From the NCBI GenBank assembly GCA_023416585.1, contig JAEZHM010000088.1, positions 1-64,000 of the forward strand: a stretch of DNA of 64,000 nucleotides. The letters run 5' to 3'. The DNA is from Bacillota bacterium. GTDB taxonomy: Bacteria > Bacillota > Clostridia > Christensenellales > Aristaeellaceae. How positions within the stretch are numbered: position 1 is the first letter of the stretch; each line of letters begins with the position of its first letter. The position numbers and the translations under genes were made by a program. Below, piece by piece: positions 8,377 to 18,535 of this stretch. The notes beneath the pieces are model-generated. The model had not been told where the DNA came from. It worked only from the letters and a program-made list of their open reading frames with translations, and did no database searches.

Positions 8377-8772
8377 ATCAAAACACCTCATTTGCTTTTT
8401 ACGTTCCCAGTATACCTTCCGGCCTTCAAAACCACAAGAACGCAAGGCTTTACAATGTGTCAACCACAGGTTGCGAATGCGGTTTTGAGGATTTTTCATA
8501 AGCCGGAGGGTGCGTTTTGCGGTAAATATTCATCGGGGAATGTAATGTGGTGAAAATCGTTCGCCCATGCAGCAGGTGTACCAAACTTGGGCGGGCGATT
8601 GATAATCGCCCGTTTGCATCGCTTTTCTTAAGCAACATGCAACGACCAATCCTTACGCAAAATATTCCGCATCGCAAATTGTTGACTGGTTTCGAATCGG
8701 TATTACATCTGCATGCATCCGACTTGTTGTGCGCAAACTACCTTCACGTCTTTTGTGGAGGATTTTAAAGAC
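8377..8772. other. Intergenic stretch with a solo family B repeat end
   Basis: Between the divergent XRE gene and the giant glucan synthase. The only recognisable structure is a single repeat end at 8590-8611 (GGGCGATTGATAATCGCCC) with no inverted partner nearby. Short frames here have no ribosome sites. Promoters for both neighbours must lie here but I could not pick a convincing hexamer pair. Confidence 0.4.
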
Positions 8773-11700
8773 ATGCAGGCAGGCATTGCAGTTTTCGGTC
8801 TTTTGCTGCTGGCGGTGGTTGTCGTGATGCAGCGCAGGCGGCGGCCAAAGACTCTGCGGGACGTGCTTTTGGATGAAGGACTCCATAATCATTTGCAATC
8901 CTGCGCCGTCTTAATGACGGTAAAAGGCACCGGAAGACTGCAAATGCCTTTGCGCATGCTTGCGCGCCTTCGGACCACGGTGCTTTCGCTGATGACAAGG
9001 GACCGGGAAAACCTGCTGCCCGCCGCCCAATGGCTTACCGATAATGCCCGCATGCTGGAGGAGGCGCTTTTAGCCGTCCGCCTGGAATGGAAACGGGCTT
9101 CCCGCCTTCCCAAGCTTTTAACCGGCGAAATCAGGGTGCAGAAATTCGCCCAGGAACTGATATCCCACACCAACGCGCACATGAATGCCGCCAAGCTGAT
9201 GGCTGCTGTGGCGGCCTGGCAGGATGCTTCGCCGCTCACCCAGGCGGAATTGTGGTCTTTGCCCCTGGCCCTGAACATCACCCTTTTGCAATTGGTGGAT
9301 ATCATGGCAAAGGAATGCGCCGACATGCAAAAGGATTGCGACGCGGCGCCTCTGTGGGCCGCGCGGCTTACGGGCAAGCACCGGGAAGCTGCCCGCCGCC
9401 AGTTTAAAAACGCACCGCAGAGCACCGCGTTTTTGGAGCGGCTGCTTTCCCTTTTGCGCGAAACCGAAGATGCCCAGGCACTCTCCTGGCTGGATGAAAA
9501 GCTGGCGGAGATGGACCTGCGCGTCTCCAGCGTTGTGGAAAAGGAGCATACACGCCAAACCAGCGACAGGCAGTGGATGGGCAACGCCATCACCTCCCTG
9601 CGCCGCCTGACTCAAATACCCTGGGGTGAAACGCTGGAAGCCATGAACCCCGTTCATGAGATTCTTGGGCAGGATCCCGCAAACATCTATTCCGCCATGG
9701 ACTTTGAAAGCCGGGACGTGTACCGCCGCCGGGTTCAGCTTTTCGCCTGGGAATGCCGCCTGCCCGAGAACCTGGTGGCCAGGGCTGCCATAGCCTGCGC
9801 AAGGGATGGTGCGGAGGGTGCGCTTAACAGTCACATCGGCTATTACCTGATGGACGCGGGGCAAAGCGCGCTCATGAAAAAGCTTGGCGCAAGCCGTATC
9901 GCCGTTCGCGAGCACCAGTTCGCCCGCCTGCACAGCCGCGGCCTATACCTTGTGTCCTTATGGTTTGGGGCGGTATTGGGCGTTATCGCTGCCGATATTT
10001 TGATGCTGCCTTTGTATGTTTTCCCTCTTTTTTTATTGCTTTGGTCTGAGCTTGGGCGCTATGTTCTAAGGCGGGTCATTCGAAATGTGCATACGCCGCG
10101 CACGCTGCCCAGGATGGAGATACAAGCCATTCCCGAAAAGTGGCGCACGCTTGTGGTTTGCCCGACGCTGCTTACAAACTCCGCCCAGGCCATGTCCATG
10201 GTGCGGCACCTGATGATACTGCGCCACGCCAACCCGGATGAAAACCTGCATTTCATGCTCCTGGCAGACTTTGCAGACAGTATAACCGCCGAGCAGGTCA
10301 GCGACCAGGAGATACTTTCAGCCGCGCGGGCCGGCGTTGAAGCGTTAAATCAAGAGTTCGGCGGCGGCTTTTCCTACCTGCAGCGCGCCCGTACCTACAG
10401 CCAGCATGAACGCATGTATATGGGCCGGGAGCGCAAGCGCGGCGCGCTGGAAGCGCTCAACCGTATGCTTCTGGGCCTGCCGAATGAAGATACCTTTTTA
10501 TATGCCTCCCGCTCTCCGGAGGACCTTTCAGGCAAATACGCCTATGTTATCACCCTGGACAGCGACACCATACTGCCGCCCGGCAGCGCGCTCAAACTGA
10601 TCGGGGCCATCGTTCACCCGCTGCAAAAGCGGCAGGTATTTAACGGCGTGCTGCGCGGAAAAAGCATTCTCCAGCCCCGGATGGAGGTAGCCGCCGACAC
10701 GGTCAGCACCCGCGTAAACGCGATCCTTGGCGGCCGTGGCGGCGTGGACCCCTACAACGCCGCCGTCAGCGACGTGTATCAGGACCTCACCAATGCCGGT
10801 TCCTTTGCCGGCAAGGGCATTTATGAGCCCGCTGCCTTTGTGGAGGCGGTGGAAGGGCAGGTGGAGCCTTACACAGTGCTCAGCCATGACCTGCTGGAGG
10901 GCGAGCTTTCCGGCAGCGCGCTGCTGGGCGATATCGCCTTGTACGACGGACAGCCCAGCTCGCTCAGAAGCTGGATGAAGCGGCTGCACCGCTGGACAAG
11001 GGGCGACTGGCAGCTTTTGCCCTGGCTGTTCCCCCATATGTATAGGGGTGGGCGTACAATCAAGAATCCGCTTTCCCGGTTTTCCCGGCACAAGATATGG
11101 GATAACCTGCGCCGCAGCCTGGTCCCGGCTGCGCAAGGCCTGCTGCTTTTATACGCCGCGGCTGCCGACAGGCCGTATTTGATGCTGCTGCTGCTTTTTA
11201 TCCCAAACCCCGGCGTGTTCTTTCACCTAAAGTCCCTGGCCGCGTTTTTCGTCCGGCTGTGCGCATTGCCCTATGAGATCCAAACGCTTTTGGATGCCGC
11301 CATCCGCACCTTCTACCGGGTGAGCGTATCCCACAGGCACATGCTGCAGTGGGTAACCGCCGCCCAGGCGGAGCAAGGCGGCAATTCACCTTATTCTTCC
11401 GGGCTGTGGGCCCATTGGGTGCTGGGCGGGGCCCTGGCAGTAGCCTCGGTATACGCGGGGTGGGTGATCCCCGGCGTTATCATCGCCGCGCTGTGGATTG
11501 CTTTCCCTTTTGCCGCGCCCTGGCTGGATTCGCCCTTGTACCAGGAGCTATACCTGGAGGAGGAGAAAAAGAGCCAGCTCAAGGATATGGCAAGGTCCAC
11601 CTGGCGCTATTTTGAAAAGGTTGTCACATCCTCCGATCATTACCTGCCCCCGGATAACCTGCAAATCCATCCCGACAAGGGGCTGGCCCATAGGACTTCG

Positions 11701-14700
11701 CCCACCAATATCGGGCTGTATCTTCTGTCTTGCGCCGCGGCACAGAGCCTTGGTTTTTTGGAGCCGGATGAAATGGCGCAGTGTATGGAAAAGACCGTTG
11801 CCACCATGGAAAGGCTGCCTTTGTGGGAGGGACACTTTTACAACTGGTATGATACAAGAACGCTGGAACCGTTAAAGCCCTGCTACGTATCTTCCGTGGA
11901 CAGCGGCAACCTGGCCGCGTGCCTCATGTGCTGCGCCCAGGTGATACGCACGCTGGCCGCCTCGCTGGACGCGTCGCTCCGGAGCCTGTCTGCCCGGATG
12001 GACGACCTTACAATGCACATGAACTTGCGAAAGCTATACGATCCCAAGGCGGAATTGTTTTACGTGGGGATCGATACAAGGGAGGAGGAGCCGGGCGATT
12101 CCAGGTACGACCTTTTGGCCAGCGAATCAAGGCTGTTAAGCTTTGTGGCGGTCATGACAAGGCAGGTATCCCCCCGCCACTGGTACAGGCTTAGCCGCAC
12201 GCTCGTCAAGGCGCGGGGCAAGCCTACCCTGGTGTCCTGGAGCGGCACCATGTTCGAATACCTGATGCCCAACCTCCTTTTGCCGCTTACAAGGAACACA
12301 CTGCTGGATACCGCCTGCCGCCGGGCAGTGATCAACCAGATGCATCACCCCCGCGGCGGCGTGTGGGGCGTCAGCGAAAGCGGATACTACGCCTTCGACC
12401 CGTCCCTCAACTATCAATACCAGGCGTTTGGGCTGCCCGCATTGGCCCTTGGCAACGTCCCTGCGGAAGGCGTGATCGCGCCTTACGCCAGCGGCCTGGC
12501 GCTTCCGCTTTTCCCCGAGGAATCCAGGCTGAACCTTACGAGAATGAAGTCCTTGGGCTGGGACAGCCACCTGGGCTTTTTTGAGGCTGCCGATTTCAAC
12601 TTTTCCCGCATCGGCGAAGGCAAAACCTTCGAGCTGGTACGCAGCCACATGAGCCACCACCAGGGCATGATGCTCTGCGCGCTGTGCAACCTTTTGTGCA
12701 GGAATGCGCTGGTCAGGTATTTCGACGCGCTGCCTGCAGCCCGCGCTTACGGGCTGCTGTTGCAGGAAAAGATGCCCAAAAACGCACTGCATCCAAGAAA
12801 GGCCATGCCCAGGCCGCATCAAAACCCCGTCGGGCCCAAAAGCGCCAGGCGCCAGGCCGCCATTCATACCTTCCCGGTGGACGTCCACCTTTTGTATGGC
12901 AGCGGTACCACGCTTTGCGTTACCGCCCAGGGTGGGGGATACCTAGCCAGGGACGGCGTGATGGTTTCCCGCTTCCGCGGCATGGCGGGGGATGAGGACG
13001 GCATTCAGTTTTACCTGCGGGATGTGGAGGAGGGGCAGCTCTGGCAGCCCACCGGCCCCGACCTTCCCGGCGAAACCGTGTTTGAAACGGGACAGGCGGT
13101 GTTCTCGCGCACGCACCTTGGCATAGAAAGCCGATTAAACTGCTTTGTCAACCCTCTGGACGGCGCTGCGCTGCATCTTTTGGAAATCGTTAACCGATCC
13201 AGCCGAGAGCGGGTTTTGGAGGCTGCCAGCTATTTTGAGCCTGCGCTCAGTGGCCAGCGCGCTGACACCGCCCATCCTGCCTTCCGCAACCTGTTCATCG
13301 AGACCGACCGTGTCGGCAAAAGCGGCATTCTGGCCCGCCGCCGGCCAAGGGATGGCAGCGATCCCCGGCGTGTGCTGGTGCATTCCCTGGGCGCCGATGT
13401 GAACCTCATCCACACAGTTGCGCAAACGGACCGCAGCGCATTTCTTGGCCGAGGCGGCAGCATCCGCGCCCCGCTTCAAATGACTGAAAACATGCGCACC
13501 GTCACGGGCCGCGTGGGGGCCATGATCAACCCCTGCATGAGCCTGCGCACCCAGTTCCTGCTGCCTGCCCATGGCCGGGCGCAGCTTACTTTCAGCACCA
13601 TGCTGGTGGAGGAAGATCAGCAGCCCCAGGCCATGGCTGCCCGCTACGAAACGCCGGATGACTTGAAGCGCGCCAGGGAACTGGCCATCACCCAGGGATT
13701 GGTAACCGCCAGATACCTGGCCATCGACGTGGCCGGCCAGAACCTGTACGGGCGCCTGACCGGCAGCCTCCTCTATGGCGGCCAGCCGGGCTCTACGCCT
13801 GAAAGCCCCGTGCCCGTCTCATTGCAGTCGCTATGGGGGCTTGGAATCAGCGGCGATCTGCCCATTATTACCGTGGAAATCTATAAACGGGAGCACCTGC
13901 CCCTGGCCCGGACGCTGCTCAGCGCCCACGCCTGGTGGCGAATCCATGGCGTTTGGGCCGATCTGGTGCTTTTAAACTGCCATGGTGCGGACTATGACCA
14001 GCCGGTGCGCGACGCGCTTCGCGATCTGACCGCGTCCAGCCATGCAAGGGAATTAATCGGCAAGCCGGGCGGCGTGCACCTGTTAGATACGCAGGCCATG
14101 TCCCCCGATGTGGAAAAATTGCTGAAAGCGGCCTCCCGGCTGTACCTTAACGGCGAAAAAGGCTCCCTTGGCGCGCATTTCAGGGCGCTGCAAACAGCGG
14201 CCAAGGCCCCGTCCGTGATCTGGAAAAAGGAATTTGCATCATTCCCCGTCCCGCAGCTTCCTGCAATGGACCGCTGGCAGTATAACGGCTACGGCGGCTT
14301 TGCCATGCCGGAAGGCGATTATGTGATCGACTTACCAAAGGATGCAATGACGCCCGCGCCCTGGTGCAATCTTTTAAGCAGCCCGGGTTTTGGCACCCTG
14401 GCATCGGAAAGCGGCCCTTTGTTCACATATGACGGTAACAGCCACCACGGCCGCATAACCCGCTGGCCCAACGACCCCGTTTCGCCGCGTCCGGGGGAAG
14501 GGCTCTGTCTTCGGGATGAAGACACCGGCGCTTTGTTCTCTCCCTGCCGCTGGCCGCTGGGGGAGGATATGGCCTTCCGTGTCACCCACAGCCCTGGCCT
14601 TACCGCCATACAGGGTTATGGCATGGGCCTTGAAACAACGCTGCATATCTTCTCCGATACGGAATACGCCGTCAGCCTGCGCACCGTCCGCATCCGCAAT

Positions 14701-16611
14701 ACGGGCGATGGCGAACGGATAATCCGTGTCTATCACTTTGCCGATTTTCTCCTGGGTGAAAGCGACCAGGCGGGGGAGCTCACCTGTGCATATGTGGCAA
14801 GCCCCATGACCGTCATGGCGGAGAACCCCGGCTTTTCCGGCACGGCCTTCCTGGCGCTTACCGACCGGAACGACACGGCCGCTTCCACTGTGCTTACAAA
14901 AGGAGGCTTCTGGGGCCTTGGATCAATAAAGCCCATGGCGCTGGAAAAGGAGCCGCTGCCGATAGCCGAGCCGGGAACCGTTGGGCTTGTTACTGCGGTC
15001 CTTCGCCTCGGCCCCGGCCAGAGCGCATCCGTTACCTTTGCGCTGGGTTCCGCGCCAAGCCGGGAGGAGGCGGAGCATCTAGCCGCGCTGCTGGAAAAGG
15101 AAGGGGCGTTAAAGCGGCTCAAGGAAACGCTCAGCTTCTGGGCATCGGAATTAACGCCTTTGCAAGTGCTGCTGCCCGACAAAAACCTGAATCTGATGCT
15201 GAACCGCTGGCTGCCCTACCAGGTGCGGGCAGCAAGGCTGTACGCCCGGGCCGGGTTCTACCAGGCCGGCGGAGCCATCGGCTTCCGTGATCAATTGCAG
15301 GATATGCTGGCCCTTTTGAATACCCGCCCGGAAACTGTGCGGGCGCATCTTCTTCAGTGCGCCGCCCACCAGTTCGAGGAGGGCGATGTGCAGCATTGGT
15401 GGCACCCGCCCGCGCTGGGCGTGCGCACGCGCATCACCGACGACCTGCTTTTCCTGCCGTACGTGACCGCTTCCTATGTGGAAAAGACCGGCGACACCGG
15501 AGTACTACTCGAGCATGTACCGTATTTGAAAGGCCCGCAGGTGCCCGAAGGCCAGGAGGATTGGTACGGCACGCCCAAGGAAAGCGATTATACCGAGCCG
15601 CTGATGGAGCACTGCCTCAAGGCCATCCGAAGGGTGCGCCTGGGCAGCCATGGCATTCCCCTGATGGGCGGCGGCGACTGGAACGATGGCATGAACCGCG
15701 TGGGCGAACAAAAGGGCGAAAGCGTATGGCTTGGCTTTTTCCTGTGCGAGGTGCTAAACCGCTTCGCGCCCCTTGTCATCAAGGAAGTGGCCGATGAGTT
15801 GTACAATTACCGAAAGGAGCTTTTGCAGAATATTGAACAGCACGCCTGGGACGGCGACTGGTACCTGCGCGCCTGGTACGACAGCGGCAAGCCCCTGGGC
15901 AGCCGTGAAAGCCTGGGCTGCCAGATCGACAACCTGGTCCAAAGCTGGAGCGTGCTGGCCGGCGCCAACCCCTTCCGGTGCGCAAGGGCTGTGGACAGCG
16001 CCTGGAACGTGCTGTACGACAGCCAATATCTATTGCTGAAGCTTTTGCACCCGCCATTCAACGGCGGCGAAAACCCCGGCTATATTGCGGGCTACCTGCC
16101 CGGCATACGCGAAAACGGCGGCCAGTATTCCCACGCCGTGCCCTGGATGATCTGGGCGCTGCTTGAACTGAATGATAAAAAGCGGGCGTGGGAGCTTATC
16201 CAGGCCATGCTGCCCATGAACCACGCCAAAACAATGCAGGAGGCTGACCGATACCGTGTGGAGCCTTACGTCACCGTGGCCGATATCTATACCAACCCGG
16301 ACCAGATGGGCCGCGGAGGCTGGACCTGGTATACCGGCAGCGCTGCCTGGCTGTACGTTGTCACGCTGGAAAAACTGCTGGGCTTTGAAAAGCGCGGCGA
16401 TAAGGTGCGCCTAAACCCCAATGTGCCCGACGAATGGTCTGAGTACACCATCACCTGCCGCTATGGAAGGGCCTCGTATCACCTGACCGCCATCAGGGAC
16501 TTGGCGGAGCCCGTGCTGGACGGCGACCCGCTCACAACCGGCTGGATCACCATAAAAGATGACGGCCGCATCCATGAAGCCCGGTTCCCCATGGCGGGAG
16601 TAAGGGAATGA
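8773..16611 (+). CDS. ndvB: Cyclic beta-1,2-glucan synthase-like protein (GT84-GH94)
   Basis: About 2,612 residues from the ATG at 8773 (GGAGG 11 bases upstream; an earlier ATG at 8713 lacks one). A TM helix opens the protein. A region around residues 400-760 has two TM helices, then a glycosyltransferase core with LDSDT (about 594), HDLLEG (about 705) and RWTRGDW (about 741). More TM helices follow, then an alpha/alpha-barrel segment with PTNIGLYLLS and SGTMFEYLMP, like the cyclisation domain of known cyclic glucan synthases. The C-terminal third is GH94 phosphorylase-like, with GFRDQLQD, QHWWHPP and GGGDWNDGMN (about 2299-2307, carrying the expected catalytic Asp). Function: polymerise UDP-glucose to beta-1,2-glucan, cyclise and trim it. 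Size and order match proteobacterial NdvB/Cgs and Clostridia homologues. Confidence 0.9.
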   Translation: MQAGIAVFGLLLLAVVVVMQRRRRPKTLRDVLLDEGLHNHLQSCAVLMTVKGTGRLQMPLRMLARLRTTVLSLMTRDRENLLPAAQWLTDNARMLEEALLAVRLEWKRASRLPKLLTGEIRVQKFAQELISHTNAHMNAAKLMAAVAAWQDASPLTQAELWSLPLALNITLLQLVDIMAKECADMQKDCDAAPLWAARLTGKHREAARRQFKNAPQSTAFLERLLSLLRETEDAQALSWLDEKLAEMDLRVSSVVEKEHTRQTSDRQWMGNAITSLRRLTQIPWGETLEAMNPVHEILGQDPANIYSAMDFESRDVYRRRVQLFAWECRLPENLVARAAIACARDGAEGALNSHIGYYLMDAGQSALMKKLGASRIAVREHQFARLHSRGLYLVSLWFGAVLGVIAADILMLPLYVFPLFLLLWSELGRYVLRRVIRNVHTPRTLPRMEIQAIPEKWRTLVVCPTLLTNSAQAMSMVRHLMILRHANPDENLHFMLLADFADSITAEQVSDQEILSAARAGVEALNQEFGGGFSYLQRARTYSQHERMYMGRERKRGALEALNRMLLGLPNEDTFLYASRSPEDLSGKYAYVITLDSDTILPPGSALKLIGAIVHPLQKRQVFNGVLRGKSILQPRMEVAADTVSTRVNAILGGRGGVDPYNAAVSDVYQDLTNAGSFAGKGIYEPAAFVEAVEGQVEPYTVLSHDLLEGELSGSALLGDIALYDGQPSSLRSWMKRLHRWTRGDWQLLPWLFPHMYRGGRTIKNPLSRFSRHKIWDNLRRSLVPAAQGLLLLYAAAADRPYLMLLLLFIPNPGVFFHLKSLAAFFVRLCALPYEIQTLLDAAIRTFYRVSVSHRHMLQWVTAAQAEQGGNSPYSSGLWAHWVLGGALAVASVYAGWVIPGVIIAALWIAFPFAAPWLDSPLYQELYLEEEKKSQLKDMARSTWRYFEKVVTSSDHYLPPDNLQIHPDKGLAHRTSPTNIGLYLLSCAAAQSLGFLEPDEMAQCMEKTVATMERLPLWEGHFYNWYDTRTLEPLKPCYVSSVDSGNLAACLMCCAQVIRTLAASLDASLRSLSARMDDLTMHMNLRKLYDPKAELFYVGIDTREEEPGDSRYDLLASESRLLSFVAVMTRQVSPRHWYRLSRTLVKARGKPTLVSWSGTMFEYLMPNLLLPLTRNTLLDTACRRAVINQMHHPRGGVWGVSESGYYAFDPSLNYQYQAFGLPALALGNVPAEGVIAPYASGLALPLFPEESRLNLTRMKSLGWDSHLGFFEAADFNFSRIGEGKTFELVRSHMSHHQGMMLCALCNLLCRNALVRYFDALPAARAYGLLLQEKMPKNALHPRKAMPRPHQNPVGPKSARRQAAIHTFPVDVHLLYGSGTTLCVTAQGGGYLARDGVMVSRFRGMAGDEDGIQFYLRDVEEGQLWQPTGPDLPGETVFETGQAVFSRTHLGIESRLNCFVNPLDGAALHLLEIVNRSSRERVLEAASYFEPALSGQRADTAHPAFRNLFIETDRVGKSGILARRRPRDGSDPRRVLVHSLGADVNLIHTVAQTDRSAFLGRGGSIRAPLQMTENMRTVTGRVGAMINPCMSLRTQFLLPAHGRAQLTFSTMLVEEDQQPQAMAARYETPDDLKRARELAITQGLVTARYLAIDVAGQNLYGRLTGSLLYGGQPGSTPESPVPVSLQSLWGLGISGDLPIITVEIYKREHLPLARTLLSAHAWWRIHGVWADLVLLNCHGADYDQPVRDALRDLTASSHARELIGKPGGVHLLDTQAMSPDVEKLLKAASRLYLNGEKGSLGAHFRALQTAAKAPSVIWKKEFASFPVPQLPAMDRWQYNGYGGFAMPEGDYVIDLPKDAMTPAPWCNLLSSPGFGTLASESGPLFTYDGNSHHGRITRWPNDPVSPRPGEGLCLRDEDTGALFSPCRWPLGEDMAFRVTHSPGLTAIQGYGMGLETTLHIFSDTEYAVSLRTVRIRNTGDGERIIRVYHFADFLLGESDQAGELTCAYVASPMTVMAENPGFSGTAFLALTDRNDTAASTVLTKGGFWGLGSIKPMALEKEPLPIAEPGTVGLVTAVLRLGPGQSASVTFALGSAPSREEAEHLAALLEKEGALKRLKETLSFWASELTPLQVLLPDKNLNLMLNRWLPYQVRAARLYARAGFYQAGGAIGFRDQLQDMLALLNTRPETVRAHLLQCAAHQFEEGDVQHWWHPPALGVRTRITDDLLFLPYVTASYVEKTGDTGVLLEHVPYLKGPQVPEGQEDWYGTPKESDYTEPLMEHCLKAIRRVRLGSHGIPLMGGGDWNDGMNRVGEQKGESVWLGFFLCEVLNRFAPLVIKEVADELYNYRKELLQNIEQHAWDGDWYLRAWYDSGKPLGSRESLGCQIDNLVQSWSVLAGANPFRCARAVDSAWNVLYDSQYLLLKLLHPPFNGGENPGYIAGYLPGIRENGGQYSHAVPWMIWALLELNDKKRAWELIQAMLPMNHAKTMQEADRYRVEPYVTVADIYTNPDQMGRGGWTWYTGSAAWLYVVTLEKLLGFEKRGDKVRLNPNVPDEWSEYTITCRYGRASYHLTAIRDLAEPVLDGDPLTTGWITIKDDGRIHEARFPMAGVRE

Positions 16612-16621
16612 CGAGTTTATA

Positions 16622-16657
16622 GCGGGAGGGGCTCTTTTAAAAAAGAGCCCCTCCCGC
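16622..16657 (+). terminator. Strong hairpin after the glucan synthase gene
   Basis: Perfect inverted arms GCGGGAGGGGCTCTTTT and its complement, with almost no loop, 10 bases after the stop codon. There is no downstream T-run, so it may act as a transcript-stabilising hairpin instead of a Rho-independent terminator. Confidence 0.5.
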
Positions 16658-17142
16658 ACCCACCTCAGAAAACTATTTTATGGGGGGATATTAGTGTCTT
16701 ATCTCTGCATGTATAATAAAAACGGACTCTGCTTTTGTTCTTTCGCCGCCCGCAAGCGGCGTAAGAATGAAAATACCGAGAGGTACAGAAGACTTGGATT
16801 ATGGTAAAAATGATTGTTTCACGATTGCATACTACATCATGATCCATACAATATAACAAGCGTTGTTATCAAACATGAGTTACTGGTATAAAACCGGTAC
16901 AGCGGGCGATTGATAATCGCCCCTGCTTCTGTATGGCATAAATGAATGAACTTACCGGGCTGCCACAAGCTCCGGCAGAGAAGTCAACAAACATACAGCG
17001 CTGTAGGGGCGATTATCATTCGCCCGCCCGGTACCGGTTCTCAACAAGCCGGGGAAAAGCAAACTCTTTCGATTACAGATCAATTCATGATATAATGCGC
17101 AAAACAGACAACTTATCCTAAAGATGAAAGGGGCCTCATGCC
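16658..17142. other. Intergenic stretch containing a second family B element
   Basis: Positions 16902-17028 hold a 127-bp element with inverted ends: GCGGGCGATTGATAATCGCC on the left, and its complement with one T for A change on the right. It is nearly the same length as the element at 7333-7458 and has partial similarity in the interior. The rest of the stretch shows no supported gene. Confidence 0.55.
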
Positions 17143-17577
17143 ATGCAAGTTTTATACCGCAACGCCACCATAAACGACGCAAAGGAATTAAAGCGCTTAA
17201 ACGACGCGTTCAACGGGGAAGACACCAATACCGTTGAAGGGATCAGTCAGGGTCTTTTGCGCGCGGATGCGGAAACTGTGTTTGTGGCCGAAGCGGAGGG
17301 GCGCCTTCTTGGCTTTTTGTGCGGCCAGCTTTTGAAATCTATCTGCTACAGCGTTTTTTACGCGGAGATCACGGAACTGTTTGTGGAAGAAGGCTCCCGC
17401 AGGCAGGGCATTGGCGAAGGCCTCATGTGCTATGCGGAAAATTGGTACCGCGAACAGGGCATCCATGATTTTCAGCTGTTCACTGGCGGGAATAATGCGA
17501 ATGCGCATGCGTTTTACGAACATATGGGCTACGGTCGCCATGGCGATATACTCTACCGTAAGCGGGATCATCAATAG
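17143..17577 (+). CDS. GNAT family N-acetyltransferase
   Basis: 144 residues with the full GNAT fold: RNATINDAKELKRL at the N-terminus, ITELFVEEGSRRQGIGEGL as motif A with the R-x-x-G-x-G acetyl-CoA pyrophosphate loop, and NANAHAFYEHMGY as motif B. The start has AAAGGGG 12 bases upstream. It transfers an acetyl group from acetyl-CoA to an unknown amine. It stands alone between repeat elements and the convergent ECF operon. Confidence 0.88.
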   Translation: MQVLYRNATINDAKELKRLNDAFNGEDTNTVEGISQGLLRADAETVFVAEAEGRLLGFLCGQLLKSICYSVFYAEITELFVEEGSRRQGIGEGLMCYAENWYREQGIHDFQLFTGGNNANAHAFYEHMGYGRHGDILYRKRDHQ

Positions 17578-17769
17578 CAAAACGCGCAATGATGCTGCCC
17601 GCTCATATTTGTAATAAGAAAGTTTTCATACTGCCGGCTGTTCAAGGAAGCCCAATCAGAATATTTCAGCAAAATTTTTTTAGGTATGCATCAAAACGCT
17701 GCTTGCGACTATCTATACATTGGTGGGACAAAAAACAGAAGCCTGGCCCGGCGGAAAAAGGCTGCGTAT

Positions 17770-18477
17770 TCAATGAGCCGTCCGCAGGGTATCAAGCAAA
17801 GTTAGAAAGTCATCCTTCTCCATCTTGCCAACGATGCTGACAACGGATCCACCGGTGTATGTATTCGCAAGCCACCCGCCTGATACGGCTTTGTGTACAT
17901 TGAACTCCCCTACGGGCGCCGTATGCAGGAAGGAATCCTCCGGGAAGTCTACATCCGGTGTTTCGTCAGAAGGTTGAATGGTGATGACAACCGCACGTTT
18001 TTCATCCGCTTCATATCGGTAGCGAAGCGACACCAAGCAGCCGTCAGATACGATTGCCTCGACATTGCCGGGCTTCATGCTGACGGTCAAAAGCGTTGGT
18101 TCGTACACGGTTACGCCGTAAGCCGCTTGGATCTCCTCAATGCTCTTGAAATCGCGGCGCTCAATGGGCGTCTCCTCCTCATGGCTTAAAAAGTCAGATG
18201 GCGGAGGCGGAGGCATGCCTTTTACGTCATTCGGATAAAAGACGCCGCCGATCCAATTTTGGGCTTGGCTTATAAAGCTGCCTGCGGTACTCACGGATAT
18301 GGGATCCAACACTGAAAACACGCATATCCCTATTAAAAGGCAGATTGTTACCAATGCCCCCCTCCGGGCAAAGCGCAGTCTGGCCTTTCTTTTTTGCATT
18401 TTAACCGCTTTGGCCTGATTGCTTGGGCATAGATCCCAAGCTTCCGTAACCTGTTCCTCTATACCGGAAAAAGGCAT
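17770..18477 (-). CDS. DUF4367 membrane protein, second in ECF operon
   Basis: 235 residues from the ATG at 18477, preferred because GGAGGG lies six bases upstream; an ATG at 18531 would add 18 residues but has a weak site. One TM helix (about ALVTICLLIGICVFSVL) follows a basic cytoplasmic N-terminus, so the rest is outside the membrane. The C-terminal domain from about ERRDFKSIEEIQAAYGVTVYEP to the end matches DUF4367, which is common in anti-sigma-type partners. A PPPPPS stretch links TM and domain. It is paralogous to 18536-19300. Third gene of the operon; likely senses envelope state and modulates the sigma factor, by inference. Confidence 0.75.
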   Translation of the reverse strand: MPFSGIEEQVTEAWDLCPSNQAKAVKMQKRKARLRFARRGALVTICLLIGICVFSVLDPISVSTAGSFISQAQNWIGGVFYPNDVKGMPPPPPSDFLSHEEETPIERRDFKSIEEIQAAYGVTVYEPTLLTVSMKPGNVEAIVSDGCLVSLRYRYEADEKRAVVITIQPSDETPDVDFPEDSFLHTAPVGEFNVHKAVSGGWLANTYTGGSVVSIVGKMEKDDFLTLLDTLRTAH

Positions 18478-18535
18478 GAACTTCCCTCCGTACATGTATT
18501 GCCCGGAAAAGGAGCCAATTGCTTGCGCCATCGCG

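Noticed and set aside
9118..9933. Minus-strand frame of 271 codons inside the glucan-synthase gene
   Set aside because: Shadow of a GC-rich gene with clear domains on the other strand.
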